Positions 41,911 through 53,081 of a stretch of 64,000 nucleotides of DNA are shown here, piece after piece. Under the pieces are notes generated by a model that saw nothing but the letters and a program-made list of their open reading frames with translations, was not told the DNA's origin and made no database searches. Source of the DNA: Lichenostomus cassidix. Taxonomy: Eukaryota; Chordata; Aves; Passeriformes; Meliphagidae. A program made the translations under genes and the position numbers. Position 1 is the first letter of the stretch. Each line of letters begins with the position of its first letter. The stretch spans positions 2,914,001-2,978,000 of the forward strand of contig VLJF02000033.1 of the NCBI GenBank assembly GCA_008360975.2. The letters are read 5' to 3'.

Positions 41911-43797
41911 TTACAGGTGAGACAGGGCTCTGCTGCAGATGTACTGCATGTCACTTGAGCAGAGCTGTCTCCTGAGATAATTCTCACCCAGGAACACACA
42001 GTCTGCATTGCCCATGACACGAACCCTGCAGGAAAAAGCAGAGACAGTGCTGGAACCTCAGGGGGACACCTTGTGCCCCTGTGCCCCCCAGCCCCTGCCC
42101 AGCTCCCCAGCACTCACGAGGAGCTGAAGTTGCTGCCATCCACCCACTGCAGCCGCTGGTCCTGTCTGTGCAGCCCGAGCCAGTAATCGTTGTTCTTGCT
42201 GAAATGGAACAGGAACTCCTGGCAAGGAGAGAGGAGCAGTTAATGGGAGCTGCAGCCCTGGCCCAGGAGCTCCCCAGGCTCCCCTCAGCCACCCCAAACC
42301 CCTCACTCACCATTTCCCAGTCCTCCAGCACAGCCAGGGAGGCCTCGAGCTTGGAGCACCGAGCCTGAGCCTGATCCCAGGAGAGACGATGCCTCGAGAG
42401 GAAGTAGCAGATCCCGTTGTACCCAACCCAGCCATGGGGACAGGCCAGCAGCAGAGGAGTGTCAGATGTAACCGGAGCGTCAGTTTGTCTTCTCCCTGCA
42501 GAGCGAACAGGAGGTCTGAGCATTCTCCCCTCACGGAGCAGCCCGAGCTCCCATTGGCTGGTTTTCCCGCTCAAATTCCCCCACCCCCAGCGATTGGCTG
42601 ATTCAGCCGTCACTCCTCGCTCTCCCGCGCGCTGATTGGTCAGAGCGGGGCTGAGGGACGATCCCGGCCGTGAGGGAGCAGTGAGCCCGCAGTGCCCCGA
42701 GTTGGGCTGAGGCTGCTGCTCCTCCTTACCTGACACAGCAGCCAAGGACACCGCCAGAGCCACAGCCAGGAGCAGGAGCAGAGTCAGCACAGCCAGGGTG
42801 TGCACGGGATGGGATCTGATCCACTCAGCAGGAGCTGGAAAGAGCCGCAGGCCGTGAGCATGGAGCTGTCCTGAGCAGGCCCAGCCCTCACATCCCCACC
42901 CAACGCCCGGGGAGCACAGCAGGGACCCTCAGCCCGTGTGCCACTCACTGAGCTGGCAGCACGAACAGGGACAAGGGACACAGGTGTGGGGACAGCCAGG
43001 GCAGCAGAACTGCCCAGGGCCAGGGCTGTCAGTCCAGCAGAGCACCAGGTCTCTTGCAGAGCCCTGGACACAGCCACACCCTGCTAGCCCTGTGCTCCTG
43101 GGCTCACCCTGCCCATTGTCCCCTCCCTAGAGGCCACAGCGCTGGCCCTGCACTCACCCAGATATCTTCTGAGGCTCTTGCTGTGTGTGACTCCCATTGC
43201 TGATCCATCCTGGCACTTCTCTCCAATGCCATTCCTGGGATGGGATTCACTCTGCTCCAACAGAGAAGCAGCTTCTCCCTGCCTGTGCCCAGCAGGGTCT
43301 GGCAGCTGAGGCAGCTCTGTCCCTCTGGTTGCTGATCCATCCTGGGCACCCAGGGCATCCTCGGGAATCTCAACAGTAGCTTCATCCCTCCTTGGTCTCA
43401 TTTCAGACTGACAAATCCAATCTCTCTGGTTGTGCTCAGCAGGATGTGGCACCCGAGGCAGCTCTGTGTGCTCAGTTCCTGACCCGTGCTCAGCATTCTG
43501 CTGCTCCTCTGGGCTCCCAGAGCTGGAGCCATAGCTGGAGCCATTCTCCTTCCCTTGGCTCCTTACAGACGTACAGCTGTCGTGGCTCTGCTGCTCACCA
43601 AGAGCATGTGGCACCTGAAGGAAGTCCCCAGCAGCCTCTCCATCCCCGGGGCAGAATCTACTCTTCACACCTTGACTCAGTGCACACTTGGAAGAGACAT
43701 CTTGCTCCCGAGACATCAGCACTGATGGTACACAAACACCGAGTCCATCATCCATTGCGCTTTTACAGCCACAGTCCTGGCCGACTGGGGGGCTCAT
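41911..43797 (-). CDS. L3: CLEC2/CD69-like type II C-type lectin with long cytoplasmic domain
   Basis: Exons: 43797-43158 (213 codons), 42834-42730 (transmembrane), 42495-42311, 42218-42118 and 42025-41911. Phases are consistent; 381 aa. The third exon is 18 bases shorter than in L1 (fewer VTPVT-type stalk residues). Lectin motifs [19 protein letters not shown]; the fifth cysteine is Tyr, as in L1. Last residues RALSHL with a TAA stop. The cytoplasmic exon carries the three diverged LPxxPxxxxHxQ repeats and starts [13 protein letters not shown]. It is followed on the same strand by a duplicate last exon and an inverted LTR3. Upstream is CpG module P6. Confidence 0.85.
42548..42645 (-). promoter_or_regulatory. 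Triple CCAAT array in L3 intron 2
   Basis: ATTGG at 42553, 42593 and 42634, the same 40-bp spacing as in L1, L2 and L4. Confidence 0.5.
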
Positions 43798-44870
43798 GAT
43801 GAGAGGTCCTGGCTGGTGCTGGCTCTGGAAGGCGCTGCCAGCTCAGCCCTGCCCTGTCTCTGCTCCCCGGCAGCACCTGGGGACACAAACACAGTGTCAG
43901 AGAGCTCCGGGCCCAGCTCGGCCCTGCAGCCCCAACCCCTCTGGCTGTGCAGCTCCGGGCTGGGACAGGCAGGGACAGGCAGGGACAGCGCCCGGGAGCT
44001 GCCGAGTGAGGGAACAGGGCAGCTGCGGATCGGGCTCAGCCTGCCGGGGGGCAAGAAAAGAACCAGCAGCCCTGAGGGGCTCAGCATTGTCCCCTGCATG
44101 CCCTGCGCTGAGGGTTGGAGCTCAGGGACAGCGAGCGCTGCAGAGCCAGGTCGGTGGGTGTTTGAGACAAGAGGCAGAGGCTGGCGGGGAATGCGGAGGG
44201 CGGAGAGCGGAGCGCACACAGCGCCGGCGCAGGTAGCGCGGCAGGGCGGGGCGCATGACGAGTCGCATGACGGGTAGCATGACGAAATTGGGAACCGGAG
44301 GAACGGTGGGAGGATCCGCGACATGCCCTAAGCTGCTCTCTTTCTCCTCCAGATCACTTGGCTTGGCAGGGACACTCAAATTCCTCCCATCCCCTGCCAG
44401 CCCCGGGCACGGACATCTCCCGCTGCACCAGGGGCGCCCAGCCCTGTGCCGCATGGCCGGGAACAGACCCGGGAATGGGAGTGTGCTGTGCTGTGCTGTG
44501 CAGTCCTGTTCTGCGCTCTTCTGTTCTGTGCTGCCCACAGCAAGCAGGACGAGCCAGCGCTGCTCCGGCAGCAGCAGCAAGGAGACCGCGGGCAGCCGCT
44601 CCCTCAGCGGCCTCAGGCCAGCGGCAACACGGCGCCACAGCCAGGGAGGGAGGGAGGGAGGGAGACGGGAGAAGGAAGCCGCCACAGCCCCCCTGCCGCC
44701 CCCTGCATCCCCTCCATCCGCCCGCAGCGAGCCCCGAGCCCCGGCACAAGGCAGCGCGGCTCCCACCTGCGCTGGGACAGCCTCTCTGAGCTCCGCCGCC
44801 TCCCCGGGCTCTGCTGCTCTCACTGCCGCCGCTGCCGGTGCCACAGCCGATGCAGCTGCCGTGAGTGCGA
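43798..44870. repeat. CpG-rich module P6 (upstream of L3)
   Basis: Includes an insertion-like stretch with GCATGACG repeats (44250-44285) also present in P8, and (GGGA)n near 44643-44665. Confidence 0.65.
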
Positions 44871-45237
44871 GACAGCGAGTGCCGGTAGAACGGCGCGGGA
44901 GCTGAGGGTATGGCTGAAGCACCTGCTCACCTGGCTGCCCCGCGGCCAATCCGAGGGCCGCTACGATCCGGGGCGGAGCCTCGGCGCCGCAGGTAGAGGA
45001 GCAGAGAGATACCTGAGCGCCCGCTAGCCCTGCGGGGCAGGCGGGACTGCGGTGAAGTGACACGTACCGAGCTCGCTTTGGCCCCGCTGCCGCCCTGCCC
45101 TCCATCCCCTCCTCCGGTGTTTCCCGGCTCCGGGGCTCACGGCCGTTCGCCGAGGTTGTACCGGCAGTGGGCAGAGCGGCTCGGGGCAGGTACCGCTGGC
45201 TGCACCGCCCCATTGGCAACGCCCGAGCGGGTGGTGA
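44871..45237 (+). other. Left flank of ERV copy C with the candidate host first exon
   Basis: Homologous to 16501-16900: promoter-like GGCCAATCCGAGG near 44940, then RSPRLYRQWAERLG-type coding sequence near 45150-45190 with a better donor (GGCAG then GTACCG) but no ATG. Supports common descent of ERV copies B and C. Confidence 0.4.
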
Positions 45238-46010
45238 TGGAATGAAGGGGACCGAAGGGCTCTCTCCCAGCAGAGCCTTTGGTTAGAGCTAAGCCGGGGA
45301 AAGACGATGTTAATTTTTGGTAGATTCCAGGGCAGTGTGTTCTGTGCTAAATACTTTAGAAGGGAAATTGAGTCAAGATACTGTATAGGTTATTGGAGCT
45401 GCAGGAGTAACTGAAACACAGCCTTTCTTCAAACCTTTGAAATTCAAGCTGGGGAAGCACTGGGTAACTCATCAATTTATCTATATGCATAACTCCCCTA
45501 AACCGTTGCTCGGGAGGGATTTACTGGAGAAATTAGAGGCTGAAATTAAATTTAAAAAAGGACGGGGCGTACAAGTCATGATTCCTGAGTCTAAATTTGT
45601 CGAAGTTGCTGTGCTTTTTATACAGCAGAAGTGTGGTGAAATCCCCACTGAGATTGAAAATGCTGTCAGTCCAACAGTGTAGGTCAGGGATGTTCTGGGA
45701 AGATCCCAACGAGCAGAACCAGTGAGTGTTGCACTGAAACCAGGAGCAATCCGGGTGAGACAAAAGCAGCACCCTTGAAAACCAGAAAGCCGTGAGGGAC
45801 TAGCAGCTGTGATTGAAAAGTTCCTTAAATTGGGGCTGTTGGTGGAATGTGAATCCAAATACGACACACCCATCCTGCCTATAAACAAGGCTGATGACAA
45901 ATGTTCTAGATGAGTGCAGGATTGAAGGGCAATTAACAAGATCACAGAGGACATACATCCAACTGTACTGAACCCCTACACTCTTTTGACCACACTGGCA
46001 AATGAACTGG
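45238..46010 (+). mobile_element. Old gammaretrovirus-like ERV, copy C (no nested LTR)
   Basis: Gag end joined directly to protease/RT sequence: it begins with the GGAATGAAGGGGACCGAAGG word seen at 18391 and runs to the same L-exon/P-module boundary. At about 45378-45381 the ATAC target of the younger ERV is uninterrupted. A stop (about 45680) and frameshifts make it non-coding; the longest open part is 45437-45682. Confidence 0.85.
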
Positions 46011-47155
46011 GGGGCTCATGATGAGAGGTCCCGGCTGGTGCTGGCTCTGGAAGGCGCTGCCAGCTCAGCCCTGCCCTGTCTCTGCTCCCCGGCAGCACCT
46101 GGGGACACAAACACAGTGTCAGAGAGCTCCGGGCCCAGCTCGGCCCTGCAGCCCCAACCCCTCTGGCTGTGCAGCTCCGGGCTGGGACAGTTAGGGACAG
46201 GCAGGGACAGTTAGGGACAGCGCCCGGGAGCTGCCGAGTGCGGGAACAGGGCAGCTGCGGATCGGGCTCAGCCTGCCGGGGGGCAAGAAAAGAACCAGCA
46301 GCCCTGAGGGGCTCAGCATTGTCCCCTGCATGCCCTGCGCTGAGGGTTGCAGCTCAGGGACAGCGAGCGCTGCAGAGCCCTTTTGTGCCCGCGACTGCAC
46401 AGGTGGAGGGGCTTGGCGGGAAAGGCGGAGCCTGGCGGGGAAGGTTTAGTCTGGCAGGGAAGGGGAACGCCAAAGTTTAATGGTTCTGCCCCCGAGGCAA
46501 TAGGGCGGGACGAGGCTTCCCCGCCTCCACTGAACACGTTATTCTTTCTGTCCCAGAGTGTTTTGGGTTTTGACGGACGCTCAAGTTCCTTCCGCCCCTT
46601 CACAGCCCCAGGCACGGACATGTCCCGCTGCACCAGGGGCGCCCAGCCCGGTGCCGCATGGCCGGGAACAGTCCCGGGAACGGGACAGCCACCTCTGTGC
46701 TACCCACAGCACCGGGACGAGCCAGCGCTGCTCCGGCAGCAGCGGCAAGGAGACCGCGGGCAGCCGCTCCCTCAGCGGCCTCAGGCCAGCGGCAACACGG
46801 CGCCACAGCCAGGGAGGGAGGGAGGGAGACGGGAGAAGGAAGCCGCCACAGCCCCCCTGCCGCCCCCTGCATCCCCTCCATCCGCCCGCAGCGAGCCCCG
46901 AGCCCCGGCACAAGGCAGCGCGGCTCCCACCTGCGCTGGGACAGCCTCTCCGAGCTCCGCCGCCTCCCCGCCGCTCTCACTACTACCTCCCCGGGGCTCC
47001 GCTCCGATCATGGTCGCCTCCCCGGGCTCCGCTCCGCTCGCTGCCGGGTGCCACACTCGAGCTGAACGGCGCACGCTGCAGCCTTTAAACTACGGAGAAC
47101 GAAGAACGGCGCAGTGCGAGAAAGGGTCGGGAGAGAGGTGGATTTCCTTGCTCAG
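46011..47155. repeat. CpG-rich module P7
   Basis: Starts with the first codons of a lost L gene (start codon on the - strand near 46018), then the usual module. A short unique insert (46378-46590) replaces part of it. (GGGA)n near 46814-46828. Confidence 0.65.
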
Positions 47156-48300
47156 TTTTGCTATCAATTATGAGTCACCTGTACACCTTTGGTTTAACAC
47201 CTGTGGATTGTCACAAACATCCATCGTGAGTCACCTTTACACCTTTGGGTTAACACCTGTGGATTGTCACAAACATCCATCGTGAGTCACCTTTACACCT
47301 GCGGGTTAACACCTGGGGATTGTCACAAACATCCATAAATCAGGTTAAATGTCCTCACTTATGTTACTCCTCTGGAAATCTTAAATTCAGGTACAAATCA
47401 GCTTCAATGCTGTGGAATTGTTAAATTCAGGCATAAATTAGGTTAAATTCAGGTATAAATCAGCTTAAATGCCGTTAGGCGTTACTTCTCTTGAATCACT
47501 AAATTCAGGTATAACTCAGGTTCAGTTCAGGTATAAATGAAGTGAAATTCGAATATAAATCAGGTGAAATGCTGTTAGCTGTGACTCCTCTTGAATTGCT
47601 AAACTCTGTTATAAATGAGGTTAAATTCAGGTATGAATCCGGTTAAATGCTGTTGAATGTCACTCCTCTATTAAATTGTTAGATTCAGACACACAGGGAA
47701 TAAAAGGGATTTTAGAATTAAAATGCAGTACTTTTGGGAAAAAGAGCGGGATTTTTGAGGATGGGATAGGATTTTGAGGAATAAAATGGTTTAGAAGTGG
47801 AAGGTTTTTTGCGAGATAAAATTTCATTTTTGAGGGGTGAAATGGAATTTTGGAAATAAAATGGGGTTTTAGGGTTTTTTAGGGAATGGAAGAGGATTTG
47901 AGGAAAAATAGTGGGATTTTGGGAATAAAAGTGGGAGTTTTGGGGAATAATAGTTTTTGGGGAATAAAGAGGATATTATTGGGAATGGAGTTTTAGGGAA
48001 TAAAAGCAGAATTTGGGAGATAGAAGCTGATTTTTGAGGCACAGAAGTGGATTTTTTTGGCGAAGGAAAATGGATTTGAGGGGAATAAAGATGAATGTTT
48101 TGGGAATAAAGTGGAAATTTGGGGGAATGATATTTGGGGATGAAACGGATTTCTAGGGGTTTAAAGTGGGGTTTTTTGGGGGAATGAGAGCGAGGTTTCT
48201 TTCATGGAAGGGGATTTTGGGAAATAAAAGTGGGTTTTTGGTGGAATAGAATGGTTTTCTGAGGGAATCAAATGGATGTTTTTTGGGAATGAAAAGGGAT
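47156..48300. repeat. Minisatellite cluster before K3
   Basis: Three 57-bp units with TTTAACACCTGTGGATTGTC (47160-47335), the AAATCAGGTTAAA array M5 (47336-47690) and a long G/T-rich GGAATAAAAGTGGG array (47690-48300). No K promoter or exons 1-2 are seen. Confidence 0.75.
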
Positions 48301-48329
48301 TTTCTCCTCTCCCTCTCCCTCTCCTGCAG

Positions 48330-50356
48330 TTCTCCACCAGCAGCCGCAGAATTCGGGAAGCAGCAAAATGGGGGATTTTGGGGACACCAAGGGAAGCCTG
48401 GAAAATGTCCTCTCTGAGCTGCAGGAATTCCTCTGCCCCTCATAGCCGCCAGGTAACAACCCCGAGGCTTCTCTGCTCCTCAAGCTTCCCCAAAATCTCC
48501 TGGAAAAACCGGATTGGAGCCCCGGGAGCAGCTTAGGGTGTGCTGGGGAGAGAACGGGAATGGAGAAAATGGTGGAAGAAATGGGAATGGAGAAAATGAT
48601 GGAACAAGCAGGAATGGAGAAATTGGAACAAACGGGAATGGAGAAAATGATGGAAGAAATGGGAATGGAGAGAATGATGGAACAAACGGGAATGGAGAAA
48701 TTGGAACAAGCAGGAATGGAGAAAATGATGGAAGAAATGGGAATGGAGAAATTGGAACAAATGGGAATGGAGAAAATGATGGAACAAACGGGAATGGAGA
48801 AATTGGAACAAATGGGAATGGAGAAAATGATAGAACAAGCAGGAATGGAGAAAATGATGGAACAAACGGGAATGAAACAGATGGGAATTAAACAAATAAA
48901 ACAAAGGGAAATGAAACAAAACAAATTAAACAAACGGGAGTGAAACAAATGACAAAAACGGGAATGAAACAAAACGAATGAACCAAACAGTAATGAAACA
49001 AAACGAATGAACCAAAGGGGAATGAAACAAAAGAAGTGTAGCAAACGGGAATTAAACAAATGAAAAAAGGGAAATGAAACAAAACAAATTAAAAAAACGG
49101 GAATGAAACAAATGAATCAAAGGAGAATGAAACAAATGAAAAAAAACAGGAATGAAAAAACGAATGAAACAAAGGGGAATGAAACAAATTAACAAAGGGG
49201 AACGAAACAAATTAATCAAAGGGGAATGAAACAAAACAAATGAAAAAAACGGGAACGAAACAAATGAAACAAAGGGGAATGAAACAAATGAAAAAAAACG
49301 GGAATGAAACAAAACAAATGAAACAAAGGGGAATAAAACAAATGAAACAAAGGGGAATGAAATAAATTAATCAAAGGGGAATGAAAAAAAACAAATTAAA
49401 AGTACGGGAATGAAACAAATGAAACAAAGGGGAATGAAACAAGTGAAAAAAAAATGGGAATGAAACACATGAAGCAAAGAGGAATGAAACAAATTAATCA
49501 AAGGAGAATGAAACAAAACAAATGAACCGAAGGGGAATGAAAGAAATGAAACAAAACAAACTAAACAAACGGGAATGAGACACTGACACCTCTCAGGGTG
49601 TGCCAGGGGTGAGGGGAGGACTTGGTGACCTGACCAGCTCTGATCCCGTTTTCCAGGAGCTCAGGGATGCAGGATTTGCCCCCCGGGCTGGACGCTGGAA
49701 AAGACCAAGTGCTACTGGAATTCCACTGAACAGAACCCTTGGAACAAGAGCTGGGAGGAGTGCGAGAGTCGGGGGGCAACGCTGCTGGTGCTGCAGGATC
49801 AGGAGGAGCTGGTGAGGGAATGATGGGGTTGGGAATGTGGGATGGACTGGGGGCTGGTGGTGCCCCAGGAAGGGTGAGGAGGTTCCCCAAATCCCAGGAT
49901 CAGCCCTTCCCTGTGTCACCCCCGGGTGCCTCTGAGGGACACAATGGGTCTCAGTCCTGGGCTGAGCACAGAGCCCATTTTGGGGTGACAATCCATGGCC
50001 ATCAGGGTCACCGTCTGTCCTTCCCCCAGGAATTCCTCAGTGAATCCCTGAAGAAATTCAAACGCAGCTCCTGGACTGGGCTCTGGGTGCCTGAGGCTGG
50101 GATGGGCTGGACGTGGGTGAATGGCTCCAGTCTGCACAGAAACCGGTGAGCACTGGGGGTCAGGGGACACAAACACCCCAATGTCCCCTGAGGGACCCCA
50201 GGGGTGACCCAGGCTATCTCCTGTCCCTGCAGCTTCCAGCTTGACCTCGAGGAGAAGCACGGAGAATGTGGGGAGTTGAGGGGCAGCAGAATCATCCCTC
50301 AGAACTGCAACCTGCAATTGCAGTGGATCTGCCAGAGAGAAGCCACCAAACTCTGA
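48330..50356 (+). pseudogene. K3: 5'-truncated NKR-P1/CLEC-type receptor
   Basis: Only stalk and lectin exons are present: 48330-48452, 49657-49811, 50030-50145, 50233-50356. No hemITAM or transmembrane exon and no K promoter were found in the preceding 3 kb. The stalk exon is longer than in K2 (42 extra in-frame bases) and is the only K copy with a proper GT donor (48453-48454), but it carries an in-frame TAG (48443-48445). The lectin exons are intact; the second has RSSWTGLW where K1 and K2 have RSFCTGLW. Intron 3 is swollen by a 1-kb minisatellite. Likely pseudogene, although the lectin exons could serve a transcript from another promoter. Confidence 0.75.
48555..49575 (+). repeat. Expanded Met/Glu-type minisatellite in K3 intron 3
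   Basis: 24/27-bp units GGGAATGGAGAAAATGATGGAACAA (48555-48885), then a long run of GGGAATGAAACAAATGAAAC units. Open frames here are repeat-derived. Confidence 0.9.
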
Positions 50357-51535
50357 GCTGGAGAGATGCTCAGGGGGGATGTGGGAGCTGGGCTGGAACA
50401 GTACATTTACTGTTATTTTACTGGGCTAAAAGTACAACGTTTACTCCAACAGCACATTGCCATCACATTCGGGATTCCTCGGCTGTTGCCATCAGCGTGG
50501 TCCAGAGCTGCTGTGGGCTTTTCTGCTGCTGTGAGGTTTTTCTCCAGGAGAAAAGTCCGAGAGAGCCTGGGAGGGAAATGGGAGGACATTGACCCTGCTG
50601 GGGTCAGTGAGGGGTTGGAAAGGTCTGAGTGCCCCGGGAGAGTCAAAGGAGAACTGTGCTCTCCTGAAGTTAAAGAGCTGCAAACGCTGATCCTCCTCCC
50701 CATAACAGCTGACAGAACCCGCAGGCAGTGCTGCTGGTGAACTCTGATCGCTCCGATCTGCTCCGGCAGAGCCCCAAGCTCTGCTCTCCCCAAATTCCCC
50801 TCCAGCACTTCCCCCGCCGCTGCAATCCCCGCCCGGCGGCTGAGCTGTCGCTGCTCGCCGGGAGAGTCACGGCATAAAACCTTCCTGGAAAGGGTTTTTA
50901 GTGCCTGGGAGAGATTTCCCGGGGTTTGTGTGCTCTGCGGGTTGTGCGGCTCCTTCAGGGACACGGGGCAGCCGAGTGCAGCTTTTAGATTATTTATTTT
51001 ATTTTATTCTTTACCTCTTGTTGCACTCGCAGCTCGCCCGTCCCTCGCTGCGGCTCCTTCAGTGACAAGGGGGGAGCGGACACGCACCTTAGGGCTGCTC
51101 TTTTGCTTACCGTTTATTCTATTTTTTATCTTTCCTGTCGTTCCCACCCCGCCCGTCTCCTCCCTGGCCCCGGGGCAGCACAAACCCCTCAGCGTGTCTC
51201 CAAAGGCCTCGCCCGCCGCCGCTCCCCGAGGCTCCCCGCGCCTCTGCCTCCATCCAGCGCTGCCGATGTCCCCAAGTCCCCAAACCGGGTTAAATTAGCT
51301 CAAATTCAGGTGGGAATGCCCAGTGCCTCCTCCAAGGGGTGGAATTGCACAATGGAATGATGGAATCCTGTGAGGCATCGCACAGAGTCCCTCAGGAACA
51401 CCCCGGGAGTCCCGCCGGGAGCAACTGCCATGGCTATGAGGGGCTTCCCACGGGCTCGGGGTCTCTCTCAGCTATCTCTGCTCTGGCCTGGGCTCCTGCC
51501 GGGGCTGCAGGGAGCTCTCTGCTCCAGCCCGGACT
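50357..51535. other. K3 3' flank
   Basis: Homologous to 11131-12306. No gene recognised; the antisense frame is shortened here (50964-50413). Confidence 0.5.
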
Positions 51536-51775
51536 CACCACAGCGGTTCCTCGCCCTCCTGCCCAGCCCGGGACATTCCAGGCTGTCGTTCCTGCCCCAC
51601 CATTTTGATGAACGGACCAGGGAGATTCGAGCCCCTCACGGATGTGCCTAAGCCCGCCCCTTGCTCCCATTGGCTCATGTTCCCGCCCGAACACCACTGC
51701 TCCTTTTGATTGGCTGAATCTCCCGCCACTCCTCGTTCTCGCACTCTGATTGGTCAGAACGCGACTGAGGGACAA
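51536..51775 (-). promoter_or_regulatory. Degraded TATA/CCAAT promoter, - strand
   Basis: CCAAT boxes (ATTGG near 51670, 51710, 51750) and first-exon donor (GTGAGTCC near 51536) are kept, but the TATA segment is deleted between about 51605 and 51655. Confidence 0.5.
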
Positions 51776-51779
51776 TCCC

Positions 51780-52110
51780 GCCTTGTCCCCACATCGCTTT
51801 GGTTTCCCCTAAAAGCCAAAATCTCCCCAAACCCCTTGGGCTGAGCGGAGGAACGGACAGCGTTTGGGCAGAAAACTCCCAAATCGTTGTTCCCCAGGCT
51901 GGGAAGGACAAACGGAACCCAACTGATTTGGGAGCTCCAGCAGCTCCTCTCTGCCGGCCCAGCTGAAGGCCTCGCTGGCTGCTGGAGGCTGCACGGGCAG
52001 ACTGGGAGCACTGGGAGCACTGGGAAGAGGCTCTGGCTCGGCTGAAGCCCCCGGGGCAGGGGCAGCAGGGCAAGGGACAGGGCTGCAGGTGCTGAGGGGA
52101 CATGGGGGAC
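51780..52110. repeat. Shared GC-rich promoter-flank module (inverted)
   Basis: Copy of 12546-12880. Confidence 0.65.
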
Positions 52111-52362
52111 ACTGTGGACTTGATTAGCATTTATTTAAAAAGTAATAACATAAGGCAGGAAATACCAACAGGAACACTGGGACCATAAATACTGATGGAG
52201 GTCACACAGGGACATGTCAAACCATGCTCTGAGTTGGAAGGGACCTGCAAGGATTGATTCAAGCCCTTAAGGAAATGGCCCAGGTGGGGTTAAATCCACA
52301 CCTTGGCATTAGTACTTCACACCCAAGAAGGTCACACTCATATGAAGCACCTCTTTATAGTC
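52111..52362 (-). other. Distal L4 3' flank with CR1-like fragment
   Basis: Corresponds to 12881-13142: polyA-signal region near 52133, CR1-like GAGTTGGAAGGGACCTGCAA near 52230. Cut off from L4 by the ERV-L-like insertion. Confidence 0.5.
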
Positions 52363-52945
52363 TGTCTTGGATTGATGATATGATAATCCTTTATCCCCTA
52401 TCGTTGGCTTATATGCCCAAGAAAGAAAAAAAATGTGTGGTCCTGTCTCTTTAACTGCACCCAGCCGCAGAGAGAAACGCGGGTTTTTTTGAAAACATTT
52501 TCCCCAAGCCTCGCTCCGGGGGAGGATTCGTCGCTCGGCAGAGACTGCGTGCTGGACGGGGGTCGGAGTGAGCTCTGTTCCCGTTTTTCCATTCTTCTTC
52601 TTTTTTCCTCGTTTGGACCCCTTCTCTTCGATCTGCTTTGCCACCCGGAGACCTAGGAGGGCCAGAGGACAGCAGAGCTCTCCAGGGAGCTCCACCCGGC
52701 CCCGGGTGGGGGGCGAGGAGGAGAGGGACTGCGTCTGAGAAAAGGACTTTTTTAATCAGGTTGAATAACTGCCTTTCACCTTGTTTTTCCCCTTCCCCTG
52801 TGCCTTGTAGGGCACTCTGCGTGGTTTTGTTAAATAAATAGTTTTTTCTTCACTTTCATCTGAGAGGTTCTGTTGTGGGTGGGGGAGGGGGTGTCGGGGC
52901 CCTTCGCTCTCGGAGGAGAGAGAGTCTTATCATTAACCCGGGACA
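52363..52945 (+). mobile_element. 5' LTR of the ERV-L-like element
   Basis: 583 bp, TGTCTTGG...GGGACA, AATAAA at 52833-52838. Confidence 0.92.
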
Positions 52946-52949
52946 TATT

Positions 52950-52967
52950 TGGCGCCCAACGTGGGGC
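52950..52967 (+). other. Primer-binding site (tRNA-Lys type)
   Basis: TGGCGCCCAACGTGGGGC, complementary to the 3' end of tRNA-Lys1,2, 4 bases after the LTR. Confidence 0.85.
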
Positions 52968-53081
52968 CTTGATTACTTGTTCTACACCTTTTGTGGGGTT
53001 AGAGAAAGTGAAGAAAAAACCCTAATAATTGCATTCTGGTTTTAATCGCTTGGTATTGAATTACCACCATCAGTAGTCACT

